The notes under the pieces are model-generated. The model ran no database searches. It had not been told where the DNA came from and saw nothing but the letters and a program-made list of their open reading frames with translations. A stretch of DNA of 64,000 bases from Deltaproteobacteria bacterium HGW-Deltaproteobacteria-19 (GTDB lineage: Bacteria; Desulfobacterota; Syntrophia; Syntrophales; PHBD01): NCBI GenBank assembly GCA_002841865.1, contig PHBD01000018.1, positions 62,001 through 126,000 of the forward strand, written 5' to 3'. This document shows, one piece after another, positions 9,902-18,821 of the stretch. The position numbers and the translations under genes were made by a program. How positions within the stretch are numbered: the stretch's first letter is position 1; every line of letters starts with the position of its first letter.

Positions 9902-12561
9902 ATGATTCGAAATCCTTTCGAACCGAAAACCATTGCGGTCATCGGCGCCACGGACCGGGAAGACAGCCCGGTGTTTGCCCTCCAGGAGAACATCCTCGCC
10001 TCCGGGATCCGGCTGTATCCCGTCCATCCCGACCGGGCGGCCGTCTCCGGTGTCGCGTGTTATCCGACGATCGGCGATGTCCCGGAGGCCGTCGACATGG
10101 CCGTGATCGCGGCCCCGGCTGCCGATCTGCCCGGGATCGCTGCGGAGTGCGGGCGTGCGGGCGTGGGAGAGGCGCTGGTCGTGACGCCGCTTCCCCCCGA
10201 CCGAAGCGAGGCCGCCTCTGTGGAGGAGGCGCTCCTGGAGGTCCGGAGAGCGCACGGCATGCGCATTCTCGGTCCCGGGAGCCTCGGTTTCGTCCGGCCC
10301 TCCACGGGGCTGAACCTGACGCCCTTCCGGAGCATTCCGGAGGAGGGCGCCATCGCCCTGGTGGCGCAGGGCGCCGCTTTCGGCAGGACGCTCTTCGAAT
10401 GGGGGATGAGCTCCCGGATCGGCTTCAGCATGTTCATCTCCATGGGATCCATGCTGGACGTAGACTTCGGGGACGTGATCGACCTGTTGGGAAACGATCC
10501 CCGGACGCGCAGCATCATGATCTACATGGAGGACCGCATCGGCGACGTGAAGAAGTTCATGAGTGCCGCCCGCGGCTTTTCCAGGAACAAGCCCATCGTT
10601 CTGCTCAAACCTCCGTATCCGGCGGACGGCGAGGAGGACTCGAAGTCCCACACCGGCGCGCTGGCGGGTCCCGAAGAGGTCTTCGACGCTGTCTTCCGGA
10701 GAGCCGGCGTGGTCCGGGTCGGAGAGATCAAGGACCTGTTCAACGCGGCCGGCGTCCTGTATGCGCGGCGGCTGCCGAAAGGCCCGCGGCTGGCCGTGGT
10801 CACCAACTCCGGAGGGGCCGCCGCAATGGCTGCGTCGAGGCTGCTGCGCTCGGGGGGGCAGCTCGCACGACCCGCGCCGGCAACGGTGGAGGCCCTGCGG
10901 TCGCTTCTGCCGCAGGGAAGCGACATCGCGAATCCCCTGGACATCTTCCCCGATGCGGACGTCGAGCGGTATGTGGAGTCTGCGCGGCTATGCATCGGCG
11001 ACGAAAATACGGATGGCACGCTGGTCATCTTCACCCCCCAGGAAGGGATCCGTTCGGAGGATCTCGCGGCCGCTCTCGCGGACCTGGCCGGGAAGGTCGC
11101 CAAGCCGGTGATCGCGACCTGGCTGGGGGACCGTGAACAGGGGCGCGAAAGGGCGTTTCTGACGGGCAGGGGCGTGCCGTCCTACGACACGCCCGAGGAG
11201 GCCGTCCGCACGTATCTTTACATGTACCGGTACGAGCGGAACCTGGAGCTGCTGTACGAGACGCCGGCGGATCTGACCACGGAGGAGGCGCCGCCCAAGA
11301 ATCATCTCCGGAACCTGATCCGCAGGCGCTGCGGCTCCGGGATCTCCGTCCTGACGGAGGACGAGTCCAGGAAGTTCCTCGCCAGCTATGGGATCCGGAC
11401 GGTCGGAACCGCCCTGGCCCGGTCCCTGGACGAGGCGGTCGTGCAGGCCGAGCGGATCGGCTATCCCGTGGTGCTCAAGATCGTCTCGCCGGACGTCGTC
11501 TTCCGGCCGGACGTGGGGGGAATCGCGGTCAACATCACCTCCGTCAACGTTCTCCGGGAGGAATACGAGAGCATCATGGAGCGGGTCCGCCGGTTCGCCC
11601 CCCGGGCGGAGATCCGAGGCGTCACGGTCCAGAAGATGATCCAGCCCGTGGACTTCGAGCTGATCCTGGGATCCAGGAAAGACAAAACCTTCGGGGCCGT
11701 CATTCTCTTCGGGATGGGAGGGGTGGGCGTCCGGGTCTACCGTGACTTTTCCCTGGCCCTGCCGCCGCTGAACCAGGCCCTGGCGCGCCGGCTCATGGAA
11801 GACACCCGGATCTTCCGGATGCTCCAGGGGTACCGCGGCAAGCCCCCGGCGGACCTCCGGCAGCTGGAGGAGATCATCGTGAACTTCTCCAACCTCGTCG
11901 CGGACTTTCCCGAGATCATGGAGATGGACGTCAACCCCATCGTCGTGAGCGGCGGGACTGCCTATGCGTTGGGGGCGCGCATCATTCCCGACCCGGACTG
12001 CCTGTCCATCGCGCTTCTCCCTATGCGCACCTGTCCATCACCCCCTATCCGTCCCGCTACATCATGCGTTGGAACCTCCAGGACGGCCTGGAGGTCGTTC
12101 TGCGGCCCATCCGCCCGGAGGACGAACCCCTGGAGCGGGAGATGTTCGCTACCGCCTCCGAGGCCACGCTCCGGGAACGCTACTACCACACGGTCCGGGA
12201 CGTCGGGCACATGGAGCACGCCCGTTCCTGCAACATCGACTACGACCGCGAGATGACCCTGGTGGCGGAGATCCGGCAGAACGGGGAGCGACGTCTCATC
12301 GGCACGGGCGGCATCGTCATCGAGCCCCATACGAAGCGCTGCGAGTTCGCCATTCTCGTCCACGACGAGTTCCAGGGGCGCGGCCTGGCCTACAAGATGC
12401 TGGACGTCCTGATCGGCATCGCCGGCGAGAAGGGCCTGCGGGAATTTTTCGGATACGTCGAGAAGCGCAATCTCCGGATGCTCAGGCTGTGCGAAAAACT
12501 GGGCATGGTCCGCGATCCGCGGTCCGACGATCCGGTCCGGGTCTTGCTGGCACTGGCGTGA
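9902..12561 (+). CDS. Pat-like acyl-CoA synthetase (ADP-forming)/GNAT fusion, interrupted by a frameshift
   Basis: Two frames together encode one familiar fusion. The first frame carries the CoA-binding domain (IAVIGAT), the succinyl-CoA-ligase-like part (phosphohistidine motif SHTGALAG) and an ATP-grasp domain ending in MEMDVNPIVV. After about position 12010 that frame becomes nonsense and stops at 12256. The frame shifted by one base then reads PYAHLSITPYPSRYIMRWN and a GNAT acetyltransferase (EFQGRGLAYKMLDV, acetyl-CoA loop) to 12561. Protein acyltransferases of this layout (Pat/PatZ) acylate lysines of metabolic enzymes. One missing base near GCGCTTCTCC (about 12009-12018) explains the break: a sequencing error, a recent mutation or, less likely, programmed shifting. 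A TTG at 9890 is an alternative start. Confidence 0.8.
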
Positions 12562-12887
12562 GCATGCCGGAGGCGATTCGCAGGCAGGCAGGCGCGGGCA
12601 TTGTCCGGAGCGGTACGGGAAGGAGGGCCGGCAGAAGTCTCCGCAGGCGAGGAATTCATTGACACCCTGGGGTGTTCTTCGTATAGTTTCCGGCAATCAA
12701 CAGGTCCATATCCGCTGTAATCACGGTCATCTTTTCTCTACGGTTCCCGGCGCCGGCCGATTGATCGGCAACGTCGTTATCAGAATGGTTCAAACATGTC
12801 CGGAAGCCGGATTTCCGGGATCGAAGCCATGAAGCGCGCCGGCCGGTCTTTTCCAAGGGCTTTCTCAACGAACAAGGGGGGCGAGAT
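12562..12887. other. Intergenic leader upstream of the response regulator
   Basis: About 326 bases without a gene. It holds a near-consensus promoter (12659-12687) and then a leader of about 190 bases before the response-regulator ATG. No hairpin of riboswitch type was recognised. Confidence 0.5.
12659..12687 (+). promoter_or_regulatory. Sigma-70-like promoter
   Basis: TTGACA, a spacer of exactly 17 bases, then TATAGT. This is close to the housekeeping sigma-factor consensus and is well placed to drive the response regulator whose ATG is at 12888. It implies a transcribed leader of nearly 200 bases. Confidence 0.65.
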
Positions 12888-13337
12888 ATGTCAGACAGCC
12901 TGGACGTGATCATTGTCGACGACGACCCGATGGTCTGTTCCGTGATCAAGGATATGATCCAGACGTTCTATGTCTGGGGAGACGTTCGAGGGTTCACGAA
13001 CGTCGATGAGGCCTATACCTACTGCCAGCAGAAAAAGGCGAGTGTGGCCATCTTTGTCCTCGATGTGTACATGGGCTCGACAACGGGATTCACTTTCCTG
13101 GACGCCATCATGGACAAGTTCCCGATGGCTTATGAAGACACGATCATCATGACCGGCCATGCCAGCGACGATATCGTGAACATGTGTATCGCCTCCAACA
13201 TCACCTATCTGATCGAAAAGCCCATTCGAGCATACTCCCTGCAACTGGCCGTCCGGGCGATCGTGGGCAAGTACCTCCGCTTTGCCAAAAGGATTCTTGA
13301 GGATCCGGTACTGGCCGAAACGGTTTCCGGCTTCTAG
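12888..13337 (+). CDS. Single-domain response regulator
   Basis: A 149-residue receiver-only protein of CheY type. It has the acidic triad VDDD (11-13), phosphoacceptor Asp59 in FVLDVYMG, Thr89 in IIMTGH and Lys111 in IEKPIR, so all catalytic positions are intact. A 25-residue C-terminal extension carries no DNA-binding domain. AAGGGGGGCGAG gives a strong ribosome binding site. It sits convergent with the PrkA/YeaH/SpoVR operon, and its closest relative in the window is the internally deleted copy at 21121-21360, at the other end of that operon. The partner histidine kinase is not in this window. It probably signals by protein-protein contact. Confidence 0.93.
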   Translation: MSDSLDVIIVDDDPMVCSVIKDMIQTFYVWGDVRGFTNVDEAYTYCQQKKASVAIFVLDVYMGSTTGFTFLDAIMDKFPMAYEDTIIMTGHASDDIVNMCIASNITYLIEKPIRAYSLQLAVRAIVGKYLRFAKRILEDPVLAETVSGF

Positions 13338-13340
13338 GGG

Positions 13341-13458
13341 CGACCTCGAAAAAGCCCGGATGCTGCGTTGTGCTGCATCCTTCGTCGCTGCGGCGTACCA
13401 GTAGTACGCCTCACTCCTCGGGATTTGCACGCCTTGCCTGCGGGCTTTTTGGAGATCG
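13341..13458. repeat. 118-bp palindromic interspersed repeat
   Basis: The ends are imperfect 18-bp inverted repeats (13341-13358 and 13441-13458, cores AAAAAGCCCG and CGGGCTTTTT). The centre is a perfect hairpin, GGCGTAC-CAGTA-GTACGCC (13392-13410). The outer hairpin with its T-run could also terminate transcription downstream of the response regulator. Part of it (13352-13393) is repeated at 13533-13574. It looks like a REP/MITE-type element; mobility is inference. Confidence 0.7.
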
Positions 13459-13532
13459 CCAGAAGAACGTTTTGGCGTATTGAGGGAATCGGATACGACC
13501 CTTTTTGAACAGCCCGCTGACGATCATGCACG

Positions 13533-13574
13533 AAGCCCGGATGCTGCGTTGTGCTGCATCCTTCGTCGCTGCGG
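13533..13574. repeat. Truncated second copy of the palindromic repeat
   Basis: These 42 bases match 13352-13393 exactly as a direct repeat 181 bases away. The copy breaks off at the central hairpin and runs straight into the sequence just past the end of the minus-strand PrkA-like gene, so it is a 5'-half fragment of the 118-bp element. Confidence 0.75.
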
Positions 13575-13600
13575 TATAAAAAAAATCTGACCTACTTTTT

Positions 13601-15892
13601 CTAGGGTGTCGAGAACGTGTTCGCCAGGTTGCTGTCGAGGACGTAGATGCTGATCTCCCTGGCCCCCCGCTCGCAGTAGCCGTAACGGCTCACCAGGTTC
13701 CGGATGAGGAAGCGGACCTCGTGCCGGATCCGCTGGTCGTAGGTCTTGAAGGCCTCCGTGCCGTAGTCCTTGATGCCCCTCCGGAAATTCTCGTTCTTCA
13801 GGAAGGGATCCATCACATTCTCTTTCAGGTTGTGAATATAGCGCTCCCGCAGGGAGGCATAGATCATCGTCTCGGTGATGCTCTTTCCCTCCAGCAGCAT
13901 CTCCTGCGTGAGGGTTTTTGAGGTGTACTGGTTCTGGATTTCCTTGCGGAAGGCATGCCGCTGATTGAATGCGGCCTGGGAACCCAGGATGCGGCGCTCG
14001 ATCCCGGCAAAGAACTCTTCCGTCAGATCGATGGTCTCCCCCGTGTAAATACACTTTTCCGTCCGCCCCGGCTCGAAGTTGACGGCAAACAGGTAATTCT
14101 GGACGTCCCTGGAAATCCGTTCCTCGTTGTAATCGTAGAGCGACTCCTTGACTTCCTGCAGTACGGCGTAATTGTAAGAGTCGACGAGCGAATCCAGAAA
14201 GCCTTCGGGGATGTCCTCGGCATGGTCCTTCTGGTGCTGCCGGAAGAAATTGCAGACCATGGCCATGGAGACCAGGGCGCCCTCCTTCGCATAGGCGGAG
14301 TAGAAATCATCGAAGATCTTGATGGAATCCCTTCCGGAAAATCCCTTTTCGCCTTCCGTCTCCGAGTCGGCGATGACGGCCTTTCGCTTTTTCGCCGAGA
14401 AAGTCTTCCGGTCCTCCTGGGTCAGCCAGGACGGCATGAAACCGGCGTAGATGTCCATTTTCAGAAGCTGGAGATTCCGGTCGCAGTAGAGCGCGTATTT
14501 CTCCGGATCGCCGATCCATTCGAGGAGATTGTCCGATTTCTCTTTCAATCGGGTCGCGATGATGACCTTGGCGAAGTTCTGCAGGACCCTGGGGAGAAAC
14601 ATTTTCTCGATCCGGTCTCCGAAGATGTTCTTATAGATTTTTACTTCCGTATTGTAATCAAGCACATAGGGGATCTTGATGAAGCTGATCCGGTCGAGGA
14701 ACGACTGGGTGCCCACGATGTTCACGCGGTCTTCCGGATTCATGAGGGCCAGGAAGAGGGAGTTCACGTTTTCCTCGATGTCCTCCACCTTGTGCACGCC
14801 TTCGCTGATGATGCCGTGAAGGTTCGCGAACCGCTCCTTGTTGTTGTCCTTCACGTCCATGATGGCGTAGATGCCGTTGTTCGTGTTCGCGTAACGGGAA
14901 TAGATGTACCGGACGCGGTTGCTGTCCTTGATGAGGTTGTTGATCTGGCTCTGGAGCAAATCGTTGGTCAGGACGGTGGTCTTGGTGATCCGGTCTCCCG
15001 GGTTGAAGACGCTGATGCCCTGGCCCAGCCGCCGGTTGAACTCGTACGGCCGGGCGAAGATCATTTCGAGGACCTTCTCGGGCGAATTGACGATGTCCAG
15101 GAGCGCCATGTAGAGCGAAACGCAGATGGTGCAGGGGCTGTCGCGGAAAATCCACTCGTACTGCTTCTCCGTGAACAGCTTCTCCTTGAACGCCTCATCC
15201 TCGATCAGCTGACCGTAGACCTCCTTCCGGTAGGCCTTCGGAACCAGGATCAGGGGGCTGTCATGGCTGGGGCAGGGCACCTCCAGGTATTCTTTCATCG
15301 GCGTATATAGGGGGCCGTCCCGAGCGGGCTTTTTCGGCATCAGGTCGGACTCGTCGGCCAGGTGCCTCAACTGCTGCAGGATGACGGGGGTCTCATGTCC
15401 CGTCATGACGCCCAGGGCCTTTTTGTTCAGGCGCCAGACCGTCTCGTAGGTTGTCCCCTCGGGGGTCTTTGTGTACTGCTCGAACTTCATGAGGAGGTTG
15501 TTCAGGAACGTGCTCTTGCCGCACCCGTGAGGGCCCTCGAAGATGTAGATCCGGTTCTGCTGGCTTCCGGACCGGAAGGACGCGAACTGGTTGATCAGGC
15601 GGTTGGCGAAGAGCTGGTCGGCGAAGAACGGATGGTCCGTTCCCTCGACGAAGAGTTTTGTGCAGTCGTACAGGACGTGATGGATCGATTCAGGGTCGTC
15701 CGGGTATTCGTCGATGCCCTGGCCGACATAACTCCGGATCATGTCGTAGAGCATCTGAAAGGTGTTCCGGAAGACCATGGTCGGATTCCGGGCGGCAAAA
15801 GAGACGAAGTCCGTCAACGGCACGGCCGCGCGGTGACCCCGTTCGGCGATCCGTTTCGACAGGCTGCTGATGATGCTTTGTTCGGTATTCAT
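13601..15892 (-). CDS. PrkA-like AAA ATPase (second serine-protein-kinase-type protein)
   Basis: A 763-residue protein with an AAA-type ATPase domain like that of the PrkA/YeaG kinases. Walker A is EGPHGCGKST (about 119-128), and a conserved segment with PEKVLEMIFARPYEFNRR fits the PrkA AAA region. The long C-terminal half is unlike the canonical PrkA at 18811-20877. It is the last gene of the four-gene operon PrkA-YeaH-SpoVR-this gene, starting 11 bases after the SpoVR stop. In E. coli only one YeaG accompanies YeaH and YcgB. A second ATPase suggests a two-motor or regulator/effector version of the complex. Whether it has kinase activity is unknown. Confidence 0.85.
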   Translation of the reverse strand: MNTEQSIISSLSKRIAERGHRAAVPLTDFVSFAARNPTMVFRNTFQMLYDMIRSYVGQGIDEYPDDPESIHHVLYDCTKLFVEGTDHPFFADQLFANRLINQFASFRSGSQQNRIYIFEGPHGCGKSTFLNNLLMKFEQYTKTPEGTTYETVWRLNKKALGVMTGHETPVILQQLRHLADESDLMPKKPARDGPLYTPMKEYLEVPCPSHDSPLILVPKAYRKEVYGQLIEDEAFKEKLFTEKQYEWIFRDSPCTICVSLYMALLDIVNSPEKVLEMIFARPYEFNRRLGQGISVFNPGDRITKTTVLTNDLLQSQINNLIKDSNRVRYIYSRYANTNNGIYAIMDVKDNNKERFANLHGIISEGVHKVEDIEENVNSLFLALMNPEDRVNIVGTQSFLDRISFIKIPYVLDYNTEVKIYKNIFGDRIEKMFLPRVLQNFAKVIIATRLKEKSDNLLEWIGDPEKYALYCDRNLQLLKMDIYAGFMPSWLTQEDRKTFSAKKRKAVIADSETEGEKGFSGRDSIKIFDDFYSAYAKEGALVSMAMVCNFFRQHQKDHAEDIPEGFLDSLVDSYNYAVLQEVKESLYDYNEERISRDVQNYLFAVNFEPGRTEKCIYTGETIDLTEEFFAGIERRILGSQAAFNQRHAFRKEIQNQYTSKTLTQEMLLEGKSITETMIYASLRERYIHNLKENVMDPFLKNENFRRGIKDYGTEAFKTYDQRIRHEVRFLIRNLVSRYGYCERGAREISIYVLDSNLANTFSTP

Positions 15893-15903
15893 GATAAACG
15901 CCC

Positions 15904-17556
15904 CTATTGCACGGCCCTGGTGAGCTTTCTTTTCTCCATGGTATAGATGATCTGCTGAAGTTTGATCTTCTTATCCTCCGGCTTCGCCGCCTCCGGCGGC
16001 ATGTAGAAAGGCTGGATGTCGTCGTATCCCGACGAGAGTTCTTCCTCCGCCTCCGTCGTCTCGAGCCGGACCGTTCCCCCCCAGAGGTACTCGATCCCCA
16101 GCATGGTATTGGAGATGTATTCCCGGACCAGCGGTTTCCCCTCGTAGGCATGGTGGAGATAGAGAATGCCATCCTTCGTCTTCTCTTCGTCCACATGGAT
16201 GTATGGCGGGTGATAAAGGGATTCCAGGATCATCTTTTTGTATTCTTCAGCATTCCTGCTCTTGACGAAGTATTCCCACACCCCTCTCTGGCTGTTGAGG
16301 CGGCGTCCGGCGACGAACAGCCGGTTTGCAGTCACGAAATCCTGATCGACGAAGGTATGGATAAATGTGAAGTCGTTGAAGTTTTCCCGCACATCGAAAA
16401 CGAACGACGGCCCTTTTCCCGTGTGCCGGTCGTACTGCCTGCGCTGGTCGTCATCCACCAGGCGTTGGTATTCGTATGAAATCCTCCCCTTGTCGGCCAT
16501 CTCCTCCAGGTGCGACAACAGCCTCATTCCCAGGGCATAGGGGTTGAGGCCCATCCTGGGCATGGCGGTCACCTTGGCGTTGACCCGGGCATAGGAGACC
16601 TCGTTTCCCCGGATCCGGTCGTCGGTGAGGAAGAGCTTCTCATGCCAGTAACTGGCCCAGCCCTCGTTGAGAATCTTCGTCCGGATCTGCGGCTGGAAAT
16701 AGAGGGACGTCCTCCGGACGATCTCCATGACGGTCTTCATCCATTGATTTTCAGGCTGCTGCAGCCACTGCGCATGCTGTGCCAGATACTGGATCAGGTC
16801 CTGGGCCGGCGTTTTCTCCTCCCGTTTCCGCTTCTCGTACAGGGCGTCGAACTCGGGATACTTCTTCCTGGTTTCGGCGAAGAACACGGATTCCGCCATC
16901 GGATCGAAGTCCCGGACAGTCTGGTTGTAGCGTTCGAGCTCCTTCATGTATTCCGCGACGGCGACCTTCTGGACGGATTGGAGAAAGACGTCGAAGTAAT
17001 AATCGATGCGGGTGATGGGTTGTGTCTCCGCCGGACGGCCCAATCGGGACAGCTCTCCGTAATGGTCGACGAGATTGTCGATGCCCCTTGAAAATTCGAT
17101 CACGTAATCGACCCAGCGCCCCTTTTCGGACCGGAGCGCGGCGATCGCCCGCTTGTCGGAGAGGGCCTGGCCGGCAAAATCCTCATCCCAGGTGTTCCGG
17201 TAGTAGAGGTTGTTCTGGAAGAAGTCGATGTGTGCCAGGACATGATAGAAAATCATGACGTTGAGCCAGTCGGGGTTGTTGTCGTTGTAAAAGGAGATGG
17301 CCGGCCGGGTGTTGATGACCGTTTCATAGGGGTTGTTGGGATACAGCTCGTACTTCCCCTTTTCCTGGAGCACCTCGACGTCATGAACCCAGTAATCGTA
17401 GAGGGTGGGGATCATGTTCTTCGGGCCCAGCTCCAGGAGGTCCCGGTTGGTCACGATGTACTCGAGGCTCTCATCCTGGAATCGCAGTCCCGCGTCGCGG
17501 GCCCTGGCCTTGCAGCCTTCCATGATCTCTTTTGTATGCTGGCTGATGAGTTCCAT
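15904..17556 (-). CDS. SpoVR/YcgB family protein
   Basis: A 550-residue SpoVR-family protein. Family hallmarks are visible: the N-terminal region with LGPKNMIPTLYDYWVHD, the HVLAHIDFFQNNLYYR segment, LNEGWASYWHEKLF, and the NPYALGMRLLSHLEE block. SpoVR was named for spore-cortex defects in Bacillus, but the family is common in non-sporing bacteria beside yeaG and yeaH, where it is linked to stationary phase and nutrient stress. Its biochemical activity is not established. It lies 35 bases after YeaH and 11 bases before the second PrkA-like ATPase. Length is close to E. coli YcgB. Confidence 0.93.
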   Translation of the reverse strand: MELISQHTKEIMEGCKARARDAGLRFQDESLEYIVTNRDLLELGPKNMIPTLYDYWVHDVEVLQEKGKYELYPNNPYETVINTRPAISFYNDNNPDWLNVMIFYHVLAHIDFFQNNLYYRNTWDEDFAGQALSDKRAIAALRSEKGRWVDYVIEFSRGIDNLVDHYGELSRLGRPAETQPITRIDYYFDVFLQSVQKVAVAEYMKELERYNQTVRDFDPMAESVFFAETRKKYPEFDALYEKRKREEKTPAQDLIQYLAQHAQWLQQPENQWMKTVMEIVRRTSLYFQPQIRTKILNEGWASYWHEKLFLTDDRIRGNEVSYARVNAKVTAMPRMGLNPYALGMRLLSHLEEMADKGRISYEYQRLVDDDQRRQYDRHTGKGPSFVFDVRENFNDFTFIHTFVDQDFVTANRLFVAGRRLNSQRGVWEYFVKSRNAEEYKKMILESLYHPPYIHVDEEKTKDGILYLHHAYEGKPLVREYISNTMLGIEYLWGGTVRLETTEAEEELSSGYDDIQPFYMPPEAAKPEDKKIKLQQIIYTMEKRKLTRAVQ

Positions 17557-17591
17557 GGTCTCGTCCGTGTCCGAAGCCCCGGGGACGGCGC

Positions 17592-18821
17592 TCAGGAAAT
17601 GAGTTTCCGGATCCCTTCGATCAGGCGCATGTCCCCTGCGTCTTCATCGATCGTGTCGAGCCTGATTTCCTTAGGGTGCTCCTCCAGGATCTTCGAGTCC
17701 CGAATGTATCGCTCCGCCGTCGTCGTATCGGCCATGGAGGCAGGGGTGATGGTGATCCCGATCCGGCTGCAGTAACCGATCATTTTCCGGAGTTGCGCAA
17801 GGGCGGTCTTGCCGTCGCGCTCCCAGTCGTCCCCATCGCTGCCGTGGAAGACGTAGATGTTGTAGTCCCGGTCCAGGCTGTCGGCCTCGACGATCTCGTT
17901 GATCATGCGGTAGGCCGATTCCATCTTCGTTCCCCCGGCGACCTTGAGGCTGTAATACGTATAGAAGTCGGACACTTCCCTCGCCGTTGTGTCGTGAAGG
18001 ATGAAACGCGTGACGACCTGGCGCTCATACTGGAACATCAGCCAGCTGTAGATCAGGACATGCTGTGCCACGACCAGCTCCGTGGGTTTTCCCCACATCG
18101 AGCCGGAATAGTCGCGGACGAAGAAAACCAGAGCCTGGGACTCCAGGTCTCTTTCCGGGGAAAGGATGCGGTATACGCTGTCCTCGGGAGAAACAAGGAG
18201 CTTCGTCGGGTCGATGTCCGAGACGTCTGGAATCTTGTCGAGCCCGATGTTCGTCTCGATGATCTTTCGCAGGGTGGCCTTTTTATCCAGGAGCTGGCCG
18301 AAGCCTTCATGCCTGTCCGTCAGCTCGTAACTGAACTTTTTCAGAAAGCGCCTTCGGCCCTTGGCCTTCAGGTTCGGCAGCTCGAATTGCTCCGAGATGA
18401 CACGGCCCAGGTCGTAAGCCCCGGCCTCGATCTCGTGTTCCCCGCCTTCTCCCTGGCCCGGACCGCCCGCCCCGGACCCTTCTTCGCCATGGACGGGCTC
18501 TTCGCCGACGACCTGTCCCTCCTCTCCCTCGCCGGCTCCTCCGGCCTGTCCGGCCTCTTCCTGATCCTGCTCCCGCGTGTCGTGGAGAAACTTTTCCTCC
18601 ACCGTCGTGGGAACAATGACGATCTTCTCCTTCAGGCCGCGTCCCGGCTTGACGATCCGGCCGATCCGGATCTTCCTGGGGAAGCCGTCCTTTTCCCGCT
18701 GGCTGTCCCGTTCGAGGAGGTCGCCGATGGAGGCGAGCCTCTGCGCCGCGGGAACCTCCGGCAGAGATTCATCCTGAAGATCGGAGAAATCCGCGTAGTC
18801 GGAAAAGGATTTAATTTTCAT
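17592..18821 (-). CDS. yeaH: YeaH/YhbH family protein (DUF444, VWA-like)
   Basis: A 409-residue DUF444 protein. The C-terminal half is a von Willebrand A-like domain with the metal-site motif FVRDYSGSMWGKP (DxSxS). The N-terminal part has a low-complexity Glu/Gly stretch (about 90-150). The start at 18821 (MKIKSFSDYADF) is used, not the longer frame to 18860, because the short version leaves only an 11-base overlap with the PrkA stop and is preceded by AAGG. YeaH is the partner of the YeaG/PrkA kinase and, by genetics in enterics, acts in the response to prolonged nitrogen starvation. MoxR/VWA-like pairing of a P-loop ATPase with a VWA protein is a common chaperone theme. Confidence 0.92.
   Translation of the reverse strand: MKIKSFSDYADFSDLQDESLPEVPAAQRLASIGDLLERDSQREKDGFPRKIRIGRIVKPGRGLKEKIVIVPTTVEEKFLHDTREQDQEEAGQAGGAGEGEEGQVVGEEPVHGEEGSGAGGPGQGEGGEHEIEAGAYDLGRVISEQFELPNLKAKGRRRFLKKFSYELTDRHEGFGQLLDKKATLRKIIETNIGLDKIPDVSDIDPTKLLVSPEDSVYRILSPERDLESQALVFFVRDYSGSMWGKPTELVVAQHVLIYSWLMFQYERQVVTRFILHDTTAREVSDFYTYYSLKVAGGTKMESAYRMINEIVEADSLDRDYNIYVFHGSDGDDWERDGKTALAQLRKMIGYCSRIGITITPASMADTTTAERYIRDSKILEEHPKEIRLDTIDEDAGDMRLIEGIRKLIS

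Noticed and set aside
12254-12256. TGA ending the first frame of the Pat-like gene as a selenocysteine codon
   Set aside because: The preceding 70 codons in that frame are already nonsense and the true continuation lies in another frame, so this is a frameshift, not recoding.
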